Positions 1 through 8,638 of a stretch of 64,000 bases of DNA are shown one piece after another. Origin of the DNA: Beijerinckiaceae bacterium (GTDB lineage Bacteria > Pseudomonadota > Alphaproteobacteria > Rhizobiales > Beijerinckiaceae); the NCBI GenBank assembly GCA_947452455.1, contig CANGBX010000010.1:1-64000 (forward strand), in the 5' to 3' direction. How positions within the stretch are numbered: position 1 is the stretch's first letter; each line of letters starts with the position of its first letter. The translations under genes were made by a program, and so were the position numbers. Below the pieces are notes generated by a model. It was not told the origin of the DNA. It did no database searches and saw only the letters and a program-made list of their open reading frames with translations.

Positions 1-114
1 GCTTGGAACTGGCGAAAGCCTCTGCTAATCAAGGCCATCTTCTCCCAAGGTCGAGGGCGCCCAACGCCCCCGAGGGCCGGAGCAAGCCCCACAAACAACA
101 AAAGCGAGGATCCC

Positions 115-1344
115 ATGCCGCATGACGCACCATCACATTGGCACGAACCAAAAGCTGGCGAAATCGCCGGTCTTGGCAAGTTCAAGCGGCCTGCAATGCC
201 TTACGACAAGTTCATCGAGTCGGAAGGCATCCCTTGCTATCGCAACATCGGCGTGCGCACGGTTCTCGATATTGAACTGAAGCCATGGAAGCGCCTTGGC
301 GGTCGCGGCTCTTACATCCAGTTGTTTGGCACAGAAGGCCTCTGGGGCTCTTACGTTGTCGAAGTGCCCGCTGGCGGCGCACTGAATGTCGACAAGCACA
401 TGTATGAAAAGGTTGTCTTCGTTGTCGAAGGCCGCGGCTCCACCGAAGTTTGGTCGGGCGCCAATGCCTCCAAGAAGCAGACCTTTGAATGGCAGAAGGG
501 CTCGACCTTCTCGATCCCGCTCAATGCCTCGCACCGTTTCGTCAACGCCACCAATTCGCCAGCATTGCTCTATTGCGGCACGACGGCGCCAAACGTGATG
601 AACCTGTTCGACAATACGAACTTCATCTTCAACAATGATTTCGCATTCTCCGATCGTTATTCGGGCAATGATGATTACTTCAAGTCGGTCGAAGATGTTG
701 AGCCCGATCCGGTGCGTGGTCTGGCCATGCGCCGCACCAACTTCATCCCCGATCTGATCAATTGCGAGCTGCCGCTCGATAACCGTCGTTCGCCCGGCTA
801 TCGCCGCGTCGAGCCGTGGATGGCCGGCAACCGCTTCTATTTCTGGATCGGCCAGCATGAGACAGGCCGCTATTCCAAGGCCCATAAGCATGCCTCGGCT
901 GCGGTTCTGCTCTGCCTCAAGGGCAAGGGCTACACCTACACTTGGCCGGCTGATGTGATCGGCATGCGCCCGTGGGAATCCGGCAAGGAAGAACTCGTCA
1001 AGCGCCAGGATTATGAATACGGCGGTCTCGTGTCTGCTGCTCCGATGTCGGGTGACTGGTTCCACCAGCACTTCGGTATTTCCAAGGAACCGCTGCGCGT
1101 GTCTGCTTGGCATGGCCCCAACAACCAGCGTTCGCGCAAGGCCGGTCTGCCGGGCGAAGCGATCATGGATTACGGCGCAATCGACCTGAAGAAGGGCGGC
1201 TCGGCCATTCCTTATTGCGATGAAGATCCGCATCTGCGCAAGGAATTCGCTGAACGCCTGAAGGCTGAAGGTGTGGAATCGCGCATGATGCCGGAATTCT
1301 ATTCCGATGCTGCAGCAGGCGATGCCGTCGGCAATGTGATGTAA
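115..1344 (+). CDS. Bicupin domain protein, gentisate-dioxygenase-like fold
   Basis: 409 residues with two cupin barrels. The first has candidate metal ligands H95, E98 and H140 (motif DKHMYEKVVFVVEG). The second has H257 and H259 (SKAHKHASA) with H317 or H319 as the later histidine. Two-barrel cupins of this size include gentisate-type ring-cleavage dioxygenases, but substrate cannot be read from the sequence. The start is supported by a GCGAGGA ribosome site just upstream. It is followed by a strong terminator, so it is probably transcribed alone, yet it opens a cluster of aromatic/shikimate catabolic genes. I infer a metal-dependent oxygenase or isomerase acting in that pathway; the fold is certain, the reaction is not. 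Confidence 0.8.
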   Translation: MPHDAPSHWHEPKAGEIAGLGKFKRPAMPYDKFIESEGIPCYRNIGVRTVLDIELKPWKRLGGRGSYIQLFGTEGLWGSYVVEVPAGGALNVDKHMYEKVVFVVEGRGSTEVWSGANASKKQTFEWQKGSTFSIPLNASHRFVNATNSPALLYCGTTAPNVMNLFDNTNFIFNNDFAFSDRYSGNDDYFKSVEDVEPDPVRGLAMRRTNFIPDLINCELPLDNRRSPGYRRVEPWMAGNRFYFWIGQHETGRYSKAHKHASAAVLLCLKGKGYTYTWPADVIGMRPWESGKEELVKRQDYEYGGLVSAAPMSGDWFHQHFGISKEPLRVSAWHGPNNQRSRKAGLPGEAIMDYGAIDLKKGGSAIPYCDEDPHLRKEFAERLKAEGVESRMMPEFYSDAAAGDAVGNVM

Positions 1345-1368
1345 GATATTCGCCCTCGGGTGAAGATC

Positions 1369-1396
1369 AGGCGTGGCCTTCGGGCCGCGCCTTTTT
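1369..1396 (+). terminator. Rho-independent terminator after bicupin gene
   Basis: GC-rich hairpin with arms GGCGTGGCC and GGCCGCGCC (one G-T pair) around a TTCG loop, followed by six T. It lies 25 bases after the bicupin stop codon. Confidence 0.85.
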
Positions 1397-1484
1397 TATG
1401 TGCGCGCATCTCTCGGCGCGATTTGCGCCCTGCGCTGAAACATCCGATGCTGTACGTCGAGATAGAAAAATCCGGAGGCGGACG

Positions 1485-1946
1485 ATGAGCGCTGAACGCT
1501 GGAAACATGATGGTGTGCGGGTCATTCCCGCGGGCTCACTGGATGGCGCTAGCGTGCCCTCGACGCCGGGCATGGATCGCAAGGCGGCCATCGATTTCGC
1601 CCGCGCGGGTGCGCAGAAACTTTGGGCTGGCACAGTGACCATCCATGCAGGTGCCAAGACGGGCGCGCATCATCATGGGCCGCTGGAGAGTGTGATCTTT
1701 GTCGTGAAGGGCCGCGCGCGTATGCGCTGGGGCGACAAGCTGGAATTTACCGCTGAAGCAGGTCCGGGCGATTTCATTTTCGTGCCGCCCTATGTGCCCC
1801 ATCAAGAGATCAACGCACGCGACGATGAGGCCTTGGAATGCGTATTGGTGCGCTCAGATGGTCAGGCAACATCGATCAATCTGGATATCGAGCCGGTGGA
1901 ACAACCCAGCGAAGTGCTGTGGGTTGATCCGATTCATCAAGGGTGA
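1485..1946 (+). CDS. Small cupin domain protein
   Basis: 153 residues. A single cupin barrel with metal-binding residues H62-H64, E68 (AHHHGPLESVIFVVKG) and H106 (VPHQEI). The start at 1485 has a GGAGGCG ribosome site; the reading frame is open further upstream but without a site. Small cupins like this can be isomerases, decarboxylases or accessory sensors. Its place after the bicupin gene and before aldolase-type genes suggests a role in the same catabolic route. The exact function is unknown. Confidence 0.75.
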   Translation: MSAERWKHDGVRVIPAGSLDGASVPSTPGMDRKAAIDFARAGAQKLWAGTVTIHAGAKTGAHHHGPLESVIFVVKGRARMRWGDKLEFTAEAGPGDFIFVPPYVPHQEINARDDEALECVLVRSDGQATSINLDIEPVEQPSEVLWVDPIHQG

Positions 1947-1980
1947 TCGCAATGACGGCTGTGAGGTTGTTATCAAACGA

Positions 1981-2066
1981 CCGTCATTGCGAGGAGCGTA
2001 GCGACGCGGCAATCCAGAAGCCTCGCGTGTTGCCTCTGGGTTGCTTCGCTTCGCTCGCAATGACGG
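1981..2066. repeat. Intergenic palindromic repeat, copy 1
   Basis: Starts CCGTCATTGCGAGGAGCG and ends CGCTCGCAATGACGG, with inner arms GCAATCCAGA and TCTGGGTTGC. It lies between the convergent small cupin and class II aldolase genes. A lone half end (GCAATGACGG) sits just before it at about 1949-1958. Confidence 0.9.
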
Positions 2067-2078
2067 CCTGAAGGCTCA

Positions 2079-2825
2079 TCACCCTTCCAAAAGATTCCAC
2101 TCTTTCGCAACCGTGCCGGCTGCTTGGCCTTTGCGCACGTAATAATTCCACATTTTGGCAACGTGGTGCGGGCGGTCTTCGAGTTTCAGAATCTGCTCGA
2201 TTTCTTGCGCCGTCAGCGGCTTTGGCTTGGCGCCCGCATTCATCACCTGCAATTGTGCCGTCGCATTTTCTTCAAAATGTACAGCATCCGAAATCAGCGC
2301 GGGCAGGCTTTCAGCCACCAGCAAAAGACCATGGGCACGCATCAGCGCAACATGATGGTGGGCCAATGTTGCCGCGAGTTCCTTGCCTTGCTGCGGGTAT
2401 TTAATGTGGCTCGGATCTGGATGGGTCGGGATGCCGCTCGCCCAACGTGTGGCGCGTGCGCGCATGGGGAGAAGCTGTGCGCCTTCCATCATGGTGAAAG
2501 CGATGGCGAGATCCATATGGCTATGCAGGCTTGCATTCACATCAGGGCGTGCGCGCATCGTTTCAATATGGATCGATGTTTCGGACGGCGGCTTGCCATC
2601 GCCATCAATCACCTTGCCGTCGAAATCAACGGTGAGAATGCGCTCTGGCGCCAGTTCGGCGCGTGAATCTGTGCGGCGCTGGATCATCAGCGCATCTTGG
2701 CCCGGCACGCGCACGGCAATATGCCCGCTATATTGAAGGATGTTCATCTCTTCGAGCATGCGCGTGACCGCGCAAACTTCCGCTGCCAATCGTTGTTTGC
2801 TGTTCAGTCCAGTCAGTGCGGACAT
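2079..2825 (-). CDS. Class II aldolase/adducin family protein (paralogue 1)
   Basis: 248 residues spanning one class II aldolase/adducin domain. The zinc site is H101 and H103 (LHSHMD) with H165 (RAHGLL); E82 lies in the usual acid position. The family holds sugar-phosphate aldolases such as FucA and also decarboxylases of dihydroxyphthalates, so the reaction is open. Upstream on the same strand is a 4,5-dihydroxyphthalate-decarboxylase-like gene, but a terminator lies between them, so it probably has its own promoter. A GGGAGACACTTA stretch before the ATG supports the start. It is one of three paralogues within 5.5 kb. Confidence 0.82.
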   Translation of the reverse strand: MSALTGLNSKQRLAAEVCAVTRMLEEMNILQYSGHIAVRVPGQDALMIQRRTDSRAELAPERILTVDFDGKVIDGDGKPPSETSIHIETMRARPDVNASLHSHMDLAIAFTMMEGAQLLPMRARATRWASGIPTHPDPSHIKYPQQGKELAATLAHHHVALMRAHGLLLVAESLPALISDAVHFEENATAQLQVMNAGAKPKPLTAQEIEQILKLEDRPHHVAKMWNYYVRKGQAAGTVAKEWNLLEG

Positions 2826-2867
2826 TAAGTGTCTCCCTTTCTTGTTGTTGCTTGGATGTTTTCTTGT

Positions 2868-2907
2868 TTCTTGAAAAAGAAACCGCCGACCTGTGGGGTC
2901 GGCGGTT
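2868..2907 (-). terminator. Terminator of the decarboxylase-like gene
   Basis: Read on the minus strand: arms AACCGCCGACC and GGTCGGCGGTT around a short loop, then a T-rich run (TTTCTTTTTC). It sits 10 bases beyond the stop of the gene at 2918. Confidence 0.88.
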
Positions 2908-2917
2908 GGTTATCTTT

Positions 2918-3904
2918 TTACACGATGATCTTGGTGCCTGTGCTGGCCGGGAAAATATCTTCCGGCTTCACATGCTTATGGGCAATGCCCTGCTGATAAG
3001 TATAGAGCAGCATCTGTTCCCAAGTGGCGCGGTTTTCATCAATGCCGAAGGGGAATGTGTCGCCCATCATGTCGCGCATGCGGCGCGCATAGGTGGGCAG
3101 CCAGGGCAGCGGATAACGCGACACTGCCGGATCAAACAAGCGCTCGATCGAGCGGTTCTTTGACTCGACGAAGGCGTTATAGAGATTGCGTGGCACCCAC
3201 GGGTTCTCATCAACAATCGACTTCTTCATCGCGATGATGTGCATGATCGGCCAGACCTTGGTCTTGGCGTAATAATCTTCTTCCATCTCGAGATATTCGG
3301 GGAAGAGGCGCACAACATTCGGGTCGCCTTCAAGGAAGCAGGTGGGCGGGCGCGCAATGATCGCGCAATCGATTTCACCCGATGCCAGCATTTCCGACAG
3401 CGACTTGTCACCCACGCGGGTGAGTTTGAGGCCTTCGGGCAAGTTCAGCTCGACCTTTTCAATGCGGCCAGGTGAATTGGCGCCGGCCTGATACCAATGC
3501 ACATCCGTCAGCTTGACGCCGCAATCATTGTGCATCCAGCCGCGCATATAGACGGCGGCCGAATGCGCCCATTCAGGCGAGCCGACGCGCTTGCCCTTGA
3601 GATCGCCGATCGTCTTGATGCCGGAATTCTTGTTCACGTAGAAAGACGAGAAGCGGAACAGGCGCGAGCAGACCACCGGCAGGCCAACGATGTCGCAATC
3701 GTCGCGGGTGATCTGGGTCGAGAATTTAGCGAACGACAATTCGCTGACGTCGAATTCGCGGTTAAAAGTCTGGCGGGCGAAGATTTCATGGTGACCCAGC
3801 GTCAGCCAATTGTGGTCAATGCCCTCGGCCTTGACGAGGCCCATGCGGAAATCGCGGAAATGATCGTAATCGGTCGTCGCGATGCTGAGTTTCAACTGGC
3901 TCAT
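2918..3904 (-). CDS. 4,5-dihydroxyphthalate decarboxylase-like (periplasmic-binding-protein fold)
   Basis: 328 residues from the MSQLKLSIATTDYDHF start, which has a GGAGGGG ribosome site; the frame is open for 37 more codons upstream without one. The fold is that of type 2 periplasmic binding proteins, but there is no signal peptide, as in the cytoplasmic 4,5-dihydroxyphthalate decarboxylase (Pht5) family. Family features seen are the GxKxGxxEW-type segment (KRVGSPEWAHSAAVYMRG) and a C-terminal aromatic and charged region. Pht5 yields protocatechuate. Its position beside the QuiC-type gene, which also makes protocatechuate, fits a decarboxylation step in a shared pathway. A binding protein role for a transporter is less likely because export signals are absent. 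Confidence 0.75.
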   Translation of the reverse strand: MSQLKLSIATTDYDHFRDFRMGLVKAEGIDHNWLTLGHHEIFARQTFNREFDVSELSFAKFSTQITRDDCDIVGLPVVCSRLFRFSSFYVNKNSGIKTIGDLKGKRVGSPEWAHSAAVYMRGWMHNDCGVKLTDVHWYQAGANSPGRIEKVELNLPEGLKLTRVGDKSLSEMLASGEIDCAIIARPPTCFLEGDPNVVRLFPEYLEMEEDYYAKTKVWPIMHIIAMKKSIVDENPWVPRNLYNAFVESKNRSIERLFDPAVSRYPLPWLPTYARRMRDMMGDTFPFGIDENRATWEQMLLYTYQQGIAHKHVKPEDIFPASTGTKIIV

Positions 3905-4087
3905 CTGCCCACCCCTCCAAAGCTTGTTATCTGCGGGCCTCTGACCCCGAGGGGCGGACCATCCCGGTTCTGATACATGAAAGGGCGGCCATGGGGAATA
4001 TGGGCTGGCCGTCATTGCGGGGACATGCGGACCCCTTTATGCTTTGAAATCAGAAGAATCTGGCGCCACGCCCTGAAGGAACCCCAC

Positions 4088-5980
4088 ATGCTTCGTTGGT
4101 CCATCGCTACCGTCTCCATGGGGGGCACGCTGGAGGCGAAACTGGCTGCCGTGGCAAGAGCCGGTTTTCGCGCGGTCGAGATCTTCGAAAATGACCTGAC
4201 CTTCTTCTCCGGCAAGCCCAAAGATGTGCGCTCGCGCTGTCAGGATCTGGGCCTCGAGATCATTGGTCTGCAGCCTCTGCGCGATTTTGAATCCATGCCC
4301 GAGCCGATGCGCGCGCGCAATTTCGACCGCGCCGAGCGCAAATTCGATCTGATGGAAGAATTGGGCACACGCTTTTTGGGCATGTGCTCCTCGGTCTCCG
4401 AAGACAGTGCTGATGACAAGCATCGCTCAGCCGCTGATCTGGCAGAGCTCGCCGATCGCGCGGCGCAGCGTGGCTTTCGACTGGGCTATGAGGCGCTGGC
4501 CTGGGGCCGCTATGTGAAAGACTGGATGCAGGCCTATGAGCTGGTCTGTCTGGCGGATCGTCCCAATCTCGGCATTGTGCTCGATTCATTTCATATCTGC
4601 GCCAATAAAAATCCGCTGGCGCCATTGGCTGAGATTCCCGCCAGCCGCATCGGTCTTGTGCAATTGTCGGACGCGCCGGGCATTCTGATGGATCCCATGT
4701 CGCTGTCGCGCCATCACCGCTGTTTTCCCGGCCAAGGTGATCATCCGGTGGCCGAGTTTCTCGATTGCGTGATGAAGACGGGCTATCGCGGGCCTGTTTC
4801 TTTGGAGGCTTTCAACGATCATTTCCGTGGCGCGCCTGCCGCGATGATTGCGCAAGATGGAATGCGCGCGCTGCAGATTGCGGGCGAGACGCTGGACAAG
4901 GGTCGCATCGCACAGGGCCTCGCGCCCTTGCGTATCGGTGGCGAATTGCCGGAAGCCTCGCCGATTGGCGGCATTGAATTTGTTGAATTCACCACGGGCT
5001 CATCGGGGCCGGGTTCGTTTGTGGGGCTGCTCGAAGGTCTTGGCTTTACGCGCGTGGCGCGCCACCGCTCGAAAGAGGTTGATCTCTATCGCCAGAATGA
5101 TCTCAACATTGTGGTCAACAGCGAGCAGGATGGTTTTGCCCATGCCTTTGGCTTGCTGCATGGCACATCCATGTGCGCTCTGGGCCTGCGTTTTGACAAT
5201 CCCGAGCGCGCGCTGGAGCGCGCCAATGCGCTTGGGGCGCCGACTTATTTTGGTCGCATCGGGCCGGGCGAAGATCTCATTCCCGCTGTGGCGGGTGTTG
5301 AAAATTCGCTGATCTATTTCATGGGGGCACAGAAGGCTGGTGCGCCCACCAATTGGGATCGCGACTTTGTTTTCGACAAGGCGGAAGCGCCGGGCTCGCT
5401 GAAATGTTTCGACCATTTCTCGAATGTGCTGCGCCGCTCGGAATTTTTGTCGTGGATGACCTTCTACAAAAGTGTGCTGGGTCTGGTGAATGATCCGCAG
5501 GTGGAAGTGGCCGATCCTTATGGAGCTTTCTACAGCCGCGTCATCCGCTCGCCCTCGAGCACATTGCGCATTCCGCTCAACATTGCCGATGGCGGCTCAA
5601 CCGCCGTGTCGCGTTTCATTGATGCCTTCGGTGGATCGGGTGTGCAGCATATCGCGCTCGAAACAGGCGATATTTTTGCCTTTGTCGAAGCAGCCGTTGC
5701 GCGCGGGGTCAAGTTTCTCGCCATTCCGAACAATTATTATGAGGACCTGTCGGCGCGCTTTGTCGATCTTGATAATGATCTTATCGAGCAGATGCGCACA
5801 TACGGCATTCTCTATGATCGCAATCGGTCAGGTGAATTCTTCCAGATCTATACGGCGACATTCGAGAAGACGTTCTTCTTCGAGATTGTCGAGCGTCGTA
5901 ATTACGAGCTCTTCGGGGCCGCCAACACGCCTGTGCGCTTAGCTTCACAGGTGGCTGAACAAGAACGCATGGGGTGGTGA
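4088..5980 (+). CDS. quiC: 3-dehydroshikimate dehydratase fused to an HPPD-like domain (QuiC type)
   Basis: 630 residues. The N-terminal half (about 1-280) is a sugar-phosphate isomerase/epimerase TIM barrel with a full metal quartet: E135 (YEALAW), D166 (LDSFHI), Q192 (VQLSD) and E240 (SLEAF). The C-terminal half is a vicinal-oxygen-chelate domain like 4-hydroxyphenylpyruvate dioxygenase, with HIALE and FFFEIVERR ligand segments. This architecture is that of bacterial QuiC1, which converts 3-dehydroshikimate to protocatechuate. The start has a GAAGGA site. It is divergent from the decarboxylase-like gene, so the short gap 3905-4087 should hold both promoters. A bifunctional role for the C-terminal domain is not settled in this family. 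Confidence 0.85.
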   Translation: MLRWSIATVSMGGTLEAKLAAVARAGFRAVEIFENDLTFFSGKPKDVRSRCQDLGLEIIGLQPLRDFESMPEPMRARNFDRAERKFDLMEELGTRFLGMCSSVSEDSADDKHRSAADLAELADRAAQRGFRLGYEALAWGRYVKDWMQAYELVCLADRPNLGIVLDSFHICANKNPLAPLAEIPASRIGLVQLSDAPGILMDPMSLSRHHRCFPGQGDHPVAEFLDCVMKTGYRGPVSLEAFNDHFRGAPAAMIAQDGMRALQIAGETLDKGRIAQGLAPLRIGGELPEASPIGGIEFVEFTTGSSGPGSFVGLLEGLGFTRVARHRSKEVDLYRQNDLNIVVNSEQDGFAHAFGLLHGTSMCALGLRFDNPERALERANALGAPTYFGRIGPGEDLIPAVAGVENSLIYFMGAQKAGAPTNWDRDFVFDKAEAPGSLKCFDHFSNVLRRSEFLSWMTFYKSVLGLVNDPQVEVADPYGAFYSRVIRSPSSTLRIPLNIADGGSTAVSRFIDAFGGSGVQHIALETGDIFAFVEAAVARGVKFLAIPNNYYEDLSARFVDLDNDLIEQMRTYGILYDRNRSGEFFQIYTATFEKTFFFEIVERRNYELFGAANTPVRLASQVAEQERMGW

Positions 5981-5989
5981 CACCCTTGG

Positions 5990-6076
5990 CCGTCATTGCG
6001 AGCGAAGCGAAGCAATCCAGAAAGCCGCACGTGGGGCCACTGGATTGCTTCGTCGCTTCGCTCCTCGCAATGACGG
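5990..6076. repeat. Intergenic palindromic repeat, copy 2
   Basis: Same family as copy 1: ends CCGTCATTGCGAG and CTCGCAATGACGG, inner arms AGCAATCCAGA and CTGGATTGCTTCG, with CACGTG near the centre. It lies between co-directional genes. Confidence 0.9.
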
Positions 6077-6107
6077 CGCTGCTGGAAATATATAAGGGGG
6101 AAACGAC

Positions 6108-6905
6108 ATGAGATTGTTCCGTTGCGCCTGTCATTCAGGCCTTTCTTATCTGCGCTCGCCAGCTGATGCGGCGTCCGGCGCACCAGCACCCAAGTCTGGC
6201 GGCAAGGTTGATGCGTCAGTCTTCAAAGATATCGCTGCCGCCAGCCGCATTCTCGCTGATCAGGGCGTGGTCGATGGTTTCGGCCATGTCTCCATGCGCC
6301 ATCCCCATGATCCCAATCGTTTCCTGATGTCGCGCTCGCTGGCGCCTGCGCTCGTCACGCCCGATGATATTCTTGAATATGATCTGGAATGCGAATGTGT
6401 GGATGCGCGTGGCTTTGGCTCGTTTCTGGAGCGTTTCATCCACGGCTCGATCTATCGTGCGCGTCCCGATATCAATGCAGTTGCCCATTCCCACTCACCC
6501 AATGTCATTCCCTTTGGTCTGACGGGCCGCCCGATGCAGGCCATGTTCCACAATGCGGCTTTCATCGCGCGCGGTGTGCCGATTTTCGACATTTCTGAAA
6601 AATTTGGCGCGACCGATATGTTGGTTGGCAATAACCCCAAGGGTGATGCGCTCTCGGACGTGCTGGCTGACAAGGATGTCGTGCTGATGCGCGCGCATGG
6701 TTCTGTTGCGACGGGCCCTGATTTGCAGACAGCCGTCTTCCGCGCGGTCTATACGGAATTGAATGCGCGCATGCAGGTCACAGCGACCATGCTGGGCGGC
6801 CATATTGCAGCACTCTCGCCTGAAGAGGGCCGCTTGGCCGATGAAGTGAATCGCAATGCTGGTTTCCGCGCTTGGGATTTGTGGAAGTCCCGCGTGGGTT
6901 ACTAA
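6108..6905 (+). CDS. Class II aldolase/adducin family protein (paralogue 2)
   Basis: 265 residues. The class II aldolase domain runs from about residue 40 to the end, with zinc ligands H127, H129 (VAHSHSP) and H197 (RAHGSV) and E108. The first 35 residues are an extra Ala/Pro-rich segment with two Cys that could be a weak leader or simply a linker. An AAGGGGGAAA ribosome site supports the start. The next class II aldolase gene starts 11 bases after the stop, so the two are co-transcribed and may form a hetero-oligomer or act in sequence. Substrate unknown; a decarboxylase or aldolase role in the dehydroshikimate/protocatechuate cluster is inferred. Confidence 0.82.
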   Translation: MRLFRCACHSGLSYLRSPADAASGAPAPKSGGKVDASVFKDIAAASRILADQGVVDGFGHVSMRHPHDPNRFLMSRSLAPALVTPDDILEYDLECECVDARGFGSFLERFIHGSIYRARPDINAVAHSHSPNVIPFGLTGRPMQAMFHNAAFIARGVPIFDISEKFGATDMLVGNNPKGDALSDVLADKDVVLMRAHGSVATGPDLQTAVFRAVYTELNARMQVTATMLGGHIAALSPEEGRLADEVNRNAGFRAWDLWKSRVGY

Positions 6906-6916
6906 AGAGGTTTGAT

Positions 6917-7591
6917 ATGTCGCAGAAGAATGATCCGCGCCAAGAATTGGTTGATTGCATCCGCATGCTGGAAAAGGCGGATATCATCGATCACAACGGC
7001 CATGTCTCCATCCGCTATGGCGACAATCTGCTGATCAACAATGGCTCGGCTGTAAAGGGCTTGATGACGCAGGATGATCTGGTCGAGATCGATATGGATG
7101 GCCATGTGGTGTCTGGCAAAGGCAAGCCGCCGCTCGAGTTTCACATCCATACCGAAATCTACCGCGCGCGCCCTGATGTGCAGGCTGTGGCGCATACGCA
7201 TCCCAAATGGTCGACGTTTCTGACCATGGTCGGTAAGCCTTACAAGCATGTCTATGCGCAGGGCGTGTTGCTGGGCGATATGCCGGTGATGAATACGCCG
7301 ATGTCGGTCAACACAAAGCCGATGGGCGAGCGCCTCGCGCAGACATTGGGCAAGCGTCCCGCAGTTTTGCTGAAGTCGCATGGCGTGACGATTGTCGGCA
7401 GCAATATGATCGAGTGTTTTGCACTTGCTGCCTATGTCGAAGAGAATTGCTATCGCCAATATATGGCCGAGCAACTGGGCGAGCCTTACGAATTTTCGGA
7501 AGAAGAAAAGAAGGCTTGTTACGAGAAGCTCTGGTCAACGTCTCTCTTCCAAAAGACGTGGGATCATTATCGATCCAAGGTGACGGGCTGA
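6917..7591 (+). CDS. Class II aldolase/adducin family protein (paralogue 3)
   Basis: 224 residues starting MSQKNDPRQE behind an AAAGAGG ribosome site; the frame is open upstream but only into the previous gene. The zinc site is H93, H95 (VAHTHPKW) and H155 (KSHGVT), with E74 in the acid position. It is the most compact of the three paralogues and closest in plan to FucA-like enzymes and to class II aldolase-type decarboxylases. It is translationally close to paralogue 2 and is followed by a palindromic repeat that separates it from the convergent shikimate dehydrogenase gene. Confidence 0.83.
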   Translation: MSQKNDPRQELVDCIRMLEKADIIDHNGHVSIRYGDNLLINNGSAVKGLMTQDDLVEIDMDGHVVSGKGKPPLEFHIHTEIYRARPDVQAVAHTHPKWSTFLTMVGKPYKHVYAQGVLLGDMPVMNTPMSVNTKPMGERLAQTLGKRPAVLLKSHGVTIVGSNMIECFALAAYVEENCYRQYMAEQLGEPYEFSEEEKKACYEKLWSTSLFQKTWDHYRSKVTG

Positions 7592-7603
7592 CGGCGTAAA
7601 ACG

Positions 7604-7683
7604 CCGTCATTGCGAGCAAAGCGAAGCAATCCAGAGGCCTCACGTGCAAAGACTGGATTGCTTCGCTGCGCTCGCAATGACGG
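7604..7683. repeat. Intergenic palindromic repeat, copy 3
   Basis: Ends CCGTCATTGCGAG and CTCGCAATGACGG with inner arms AGCAATCCAGA and CTGGATTGCTTCG. It sits between convergent genes and may act as a two-way terminator. Confidence 0.9.
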
Positions 7684-7697
7684 ACCCTTCGGGGCCG

Positions 7698-8540
7698 TCA
7701 GATCGTCGCTTCCATCATGGCGCGCAATTCCGGCGTCACTTGCGGCTCAATCCCGAACCAGTCGCGGAACGCCGGGCGGCCCTGATGCAGCAGCATGCCA
7801 AGACCATTGACGGTCTTGTTGCCGCGCTCGCGGGCTTCTTTCAAAAGCGGTGTCTCTTTCGGGATGTAAACAATATCCGACACCAGCGCATGCTTGGGCA
7901 ATTTTGCGAGCGACAGATCAAGCGCGCTTTGTCCGACCATGCCTTGGCTTGTGGTGTTCACCACCATGGCGGCATCTTCGAGCGCTGCATGGCGATCATC
8001 CCATGCCACAGCTGTCATCGGCGCACCGAATTCGCGCGCTAAGCCCAGCGCGCGCTCAGGTGAGCGATTGATGATGCGAATGTCCTTCGCGCCGCGATCA
8101 GCAAGCGACAGCGAGACAGCACGCGCGCCCCCACCCGCTCCCATGATGACAACAGGGCCGGCATCGGCTTTCCAGTCCGGCACATCTTCTAGAATGCCGT
8201 GGATGTAGCCATAGCCGTCGTTGTTCAAACCTTTCAGCGAGCCATCCTTGCGCACCACAACGCATGAGATTGCACCGATGCGCTTCGCTGTCTCGTCAAT
8301 CTCATCCATGAAAGCCATGGCTGTTTCTTTATGCGGGATGGTGAGATTGCATCCGGCGAAGCCAAGCGCATGCAGCGCCTTCAGAGCGGGGCCAATGCCA
8401 TCGGGTTCAACGGCGAGCGGCAGATAAGTGCCGGTCAGATGGTGCGTCTTGAACCAGTAATTATGCATCATCGGCGAGCGCGAATGCATCACGGGCCAGC
8501 CCATAACGCCGGCAAGAAGGGTACGGTCAGGATGCGCCAT
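7698..8540 (-). CDS. Shikimate dehydrogenase family protein, probably catabolic
   Basis: 280 residues, full length for AroE. Substrate-binding S20 and S22 (MHSRSPMMH), catalytic K71 (NLTIPHKE) and D108 (GLNNDG) are all present. The dinucleotide loop is GAGGGARA and is followed by NRSPERA, an NADP-type pattern. The reaction is shikimate to or from 3-dehydroshikimate. Its neighbours include the QuiC-type dehydratase, so I infer that it feeds imported shikimate (or quinate) into protocatechuate rather than serving biosynthesis. Whether it is the only aroE in the genome cannot be seen here, so no gene symbol is given. Confidence 0.87.
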   Translation of the reverse strand: MAHPDRTLLAGVMGWPVMHSRSPMMHNYWFKTHHLTGTYLPLAVEPDGIGPALKALHALGFAGCNLTIPHKETAMAFMDEIDETAKRIGAISCVVVRKDGSLKGLNNDGYGYIHGILEDVPDWKADAGPVVIMGAGGGARAVSLSLADRGAKDIRIINRSPERALGLAREFGAPMTAVAWDDRHAALEDAAMVVNTTSQGMVGQSALDLSLAKLPKHALVSDIVYIPKETPLLKEARERGNKTVNGLGMLLHQGRPAFRDWFGIEPQVTPELRAMMEATI

Positions 8541-8638
8541 ATTCGTCTCGGCTCAAAAAATCTCACACAAGCCCCGTCTGGGGTCTGCGGGTTTCTAACG
8601 GGTGAAAGCCGATCCGTCGAGTTTGACCTTTGGCCCAC

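Noticed and set aside
133-1233. 366-codon open frame on the minus strand
   Set aside because: Antisense to the bicupin gene; no motif seen.
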